DNA of 36,678 bases from Pirellulaceae bacterium (GTDB lineage Bacteria > Planctomycetota > Planctomycetia > Pirellulales > Pirellulaceae): positions 1-36,678 of the forward strand of contig JADYZV010000033.1 in NCBI GenBank assembly GCA_020852965.1. The letters run 5' to 3'. The position numbers and the translations under genes are program-made. Position 1 is the stretch's first letter; the number at the start of each line of letters is the position of its first letter. The notes under the pieces were generated by a model. It ran no database searches. It had not been told where the DNA came from and worked only from the letters and a program-made list of their open reading frames with translations. Below are positions 35,182 through 36,678 of this stretch, piece after piece.

Positions 35182-35406
35182 TTGCGGGATCGTTTCAATT
35201 TGATAACGACTTTGCTAGCGGTTGGGATCGGATCCCTTACCGCGGCTGTTGCTTACGTCAACGCGTTGCTGCGAGCGAGCTGCAAATTCAGTTCGCCAGT
35301 GGTGGCTGCTGACAAACTTTGGCAGACAGTTGCGCCCGCTAAACCTGGACTCACCATCCAGGCTAAGGGAGCGGGGTTAACCATCCGCTACGCAACTGGC
35401 CCGTAG
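35182..35406 (+). CDS. Possible small membrane protein, 74 aa
   Basis: A TTG-started frame gives MRDRFNLITTLLAVGIGSLT followed by AVAYVNALL, an N-terminal membrane helix or signal anchor, and a soluble tail ending GLTIRYATGP. No ribosome site or family is evident. It is the only sensible frame between the origin and the structured RNA region, but could be chance. Confidence 0.3.
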   Translation: MRDRFNLITTLLAVGIGSLTAAVAYVNALLRASCKFSSPVVAADKLWQTVAPAKPGLTIQAKGAGLTIRYATGP

Positions 35407-35593
35407 AGCTGGATGCATCGAGAGGTGCTTGTCCAGATCGACGGAGGCTTTGTCGAGTAATCCGCAGTTAAGCAGTTGGTATTTGTATCATCAACTGACC
35501 TTTCCTCCGAGTAATCCGACAATTCGATCCGATGCTGTAGCGGTTTATCGCACAAGGCTCTCACAAGCCTTGGGCGGGGGCGATGCGGAAGAA

Positions 35594-36315
35594 CCTTAGG
35601 AGAATTTCTCTTCTAAGGCTGTCATCAACTGAAACAGGTGAGGTGTCTCGATGATGCGTAATCCTGTGCAAGGGGCTCGGAGTCTCGGACTTCGTTCAAC
35701 TTGCCCGGCGTGGGGAGTTTCGAGTCTGGCAACAGACCGAACCGGAGCGGACTGGCTCCGGAGTTCGCGGGCAAATCCCGCGACTGCGAATAGCTCAACC
35801 ATGAGAGGCCCGCGAGGGCTTGCCGGTGAATCTTGCAGAAGACGGTGCCAAATAGCGAAAGACCTTGGTTGTTGGGTAAGGGGATGCTTCCACGTTCGGT
35901 CCCCAGAAATGCTTGTCAGCGCCGCTAGCGGCGCGTGTGAGCGAAACTATGCCGGTTCTGGTGAACCGGACATACGACCAACGTCCCTCTCGTTCAATCG
36001 GGATAGCGACGTGAGCTGCGAGATAGAAGTGATGACTAACGCAGGATGCTCTGCGGCAGCCGGTTGGTTACCGGTGCCTGGGAGAAGTCACCCAGGTGAT
36101 TCAAACGCCGTAGAGCGGGAGTGTGGTCTGAGTAGAAAGTCTGGGAGTGATCAAGTGGGAACTTGATTGCAAGCCGAGCGATGTTCCCTGCAAGGCAGTG
36201 GGGACTCGTTGATGTCGTACCAGGTGGTGCTGGCGACACATGTCACGACGAAAGGACCGACGGGCACTATGAGCTGTTGGAGTATTGTGCGGTCGATTCC
36301 CGTTTTCGGGAATCG
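35594..36315 (+). ncRNA. Large structured RNA region, HEARO/omega-RNA-like (IscB type), no nuclease gene
   Basis: No protein family is visible, but stable hairpins follow one another: CCTTAG/CTAAGG (35594-35618), CCGGAGC/GCTCCGG (35742-35761), TCGCGGG/CCCGCGA (35765-35783), CCGGTTC-tggt-GAACCGG (35952-35969), CCGGT/ACCGG (36060-36074), CCTGGG/CCCAGG (36077-36096), ATCAAGT-ggga-ACTTGAT (36150-36167) and CGATTCCCG-tttt-CGGGAATCG (36294-36315). The segment 36001-36045 (GGATAGCGACGTGAGCTGCG and AACGCAGG), with the hairpin around GAGAAGTCA, is like the HEARO motif I recall from IscB/IsrB loci. Group II intron domain I is the main alternative; no domain V or reverse transcriptase is present. Strand is inferred from GNRA/UUUU-type loops and the motif. 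Confidence 0.45.
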
Positions 36316-36678
36316 GCTGTCCTTGGTAGGGCGCGAGGCGGTTACACAAGGCTAGTGCGGGAGCACTGGTGTTCTGTGACGGCGAATCAACGGCGTACGC
36401 CCGGGATCTATTTCGACTCCGGCGTTGCCGTCGACTGGTTCTTTGCGTGAGTGGTTCTATGGATTGGCGAAGCACTATTTAAGAATGTGGTGTTTCGCCG
36501 AATCTGAGTTTTTCACCGCGTTTTCTCAGTGGCTTTGAACTGCACGCACTTATGTGACCGAGACTGAAAAGACTGCCAATTTCAGCGGGGGAGACACTGC
36601 CAGGCGCGTAGGGAGGAATTCCTACTTCAGTTCTTACTTTTCTTGCTACTTGACCAAAAAATGAAATCTAATTTGTCT
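36316..36678. other. End of window, no gene recognised
   Basis: Continuation of the structured region to about 36440 (for example AGTGC-GGGA-GCACT at 36354-36367), then ordinary AT-balanced sequence to the end. No open frame with a family match. If an IscB-type gene belonged to the RNA it would be expected here or just beyond, but none is visible. Confidence 0.4.

Noticed and set aside
35651-36450. Long plus- and minus-strand open frames over the structured region
   Set aside because: Products are low-complexity Arg/Ser/Gly-rich with no family pattern; the region is full of stable hairpins, so RNA is more likely.
35594-36678. Group II intron as explanation of the structured region
   Set aside because: No domain V-like 34-base hairpin and no reverse transcriptase frame is visible; kept only as an alternative to HEARO.

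Overview
The window looks like a planctomycete (Pirellulaceae/Rhodopirellula-type) genome. The clearest pointers are a DUF1501 protein paired with a PSCyt1/DUF1549/DUF1553 cytochrome-like protein (14.5-18.7 kb), a PQQ-propeller protein, secreted Tat- and Sec-exported hydrolases, a planctomycete-style TolC fragment and an ECF sigma fragment. No rRNA, tRNA or CRISPR array was seen.

Left part (1-8.7 kb): the 3' end of an unidentified gene, then cpaF-tadB-tadC, the motor core of a Tad/Flp pilus machine. After these come exported catabolic-type proteins: a lectin-like protein, an HGGG esterase, a Tat-exported amidohydrolase and a beta-propeller glycosidase-like protein. Middle (8.7-14.4 kb): a hipBA kinase toxin-antitoxin pair with candidate operators, followed by a cluster of broken genes. 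These are an ECF sigma factor without region 4, a RES-domain toxin with no visible antitoxin, the tail of a TolC efflux protein joined out of frame to a doubly truncated M56/BlaR1 peptidase, and a CopZ-like Fe-S metallochaperone. Next (14.5-22.1 kb): the DUF1501/DUF1553 pair, a nonsense-mutated remnant, a PQQ-propeller gene split by a -1 frame change at a run of seven T, and the decayed 3' end of a serine recombinase.

Right part (22-36.7 kb) has the character of a plasmid or integrated plasmid. It holds a 1268-residue SIR2-domain protein that fits the antiphage NADase class; two tiny single-TM proteins, each with its own ribosome site and terminator; a three-gene minus-strand group (membrane protein, PLP-fold class V protein, small protein); and parA-parB. 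A 2-kb region carries four copies of a palindromic repeat around a gene for an HD-domain-like protein that has lost its HD pair. A replication initiator follows, with an iteron/DnaA-box origin just downstream. The last kilobase is a highly structured, apparently non-coding RNA region that resembles the HEARO/omega-RNA of IscB transposons but has no nuclease gene.

The likely logic of the right part: RepA acts at the iterons (34.9-35.0 kb), ParAB and the palindromic repeats provide partition and/or autoregulation, and the SIR2, HipBA and RES genes are stability or defence cargo. Whether the whole window lies on a megaplasmid, or a plasmid has integrated next to a decayed recombinase, cannot be decided from this sequence.
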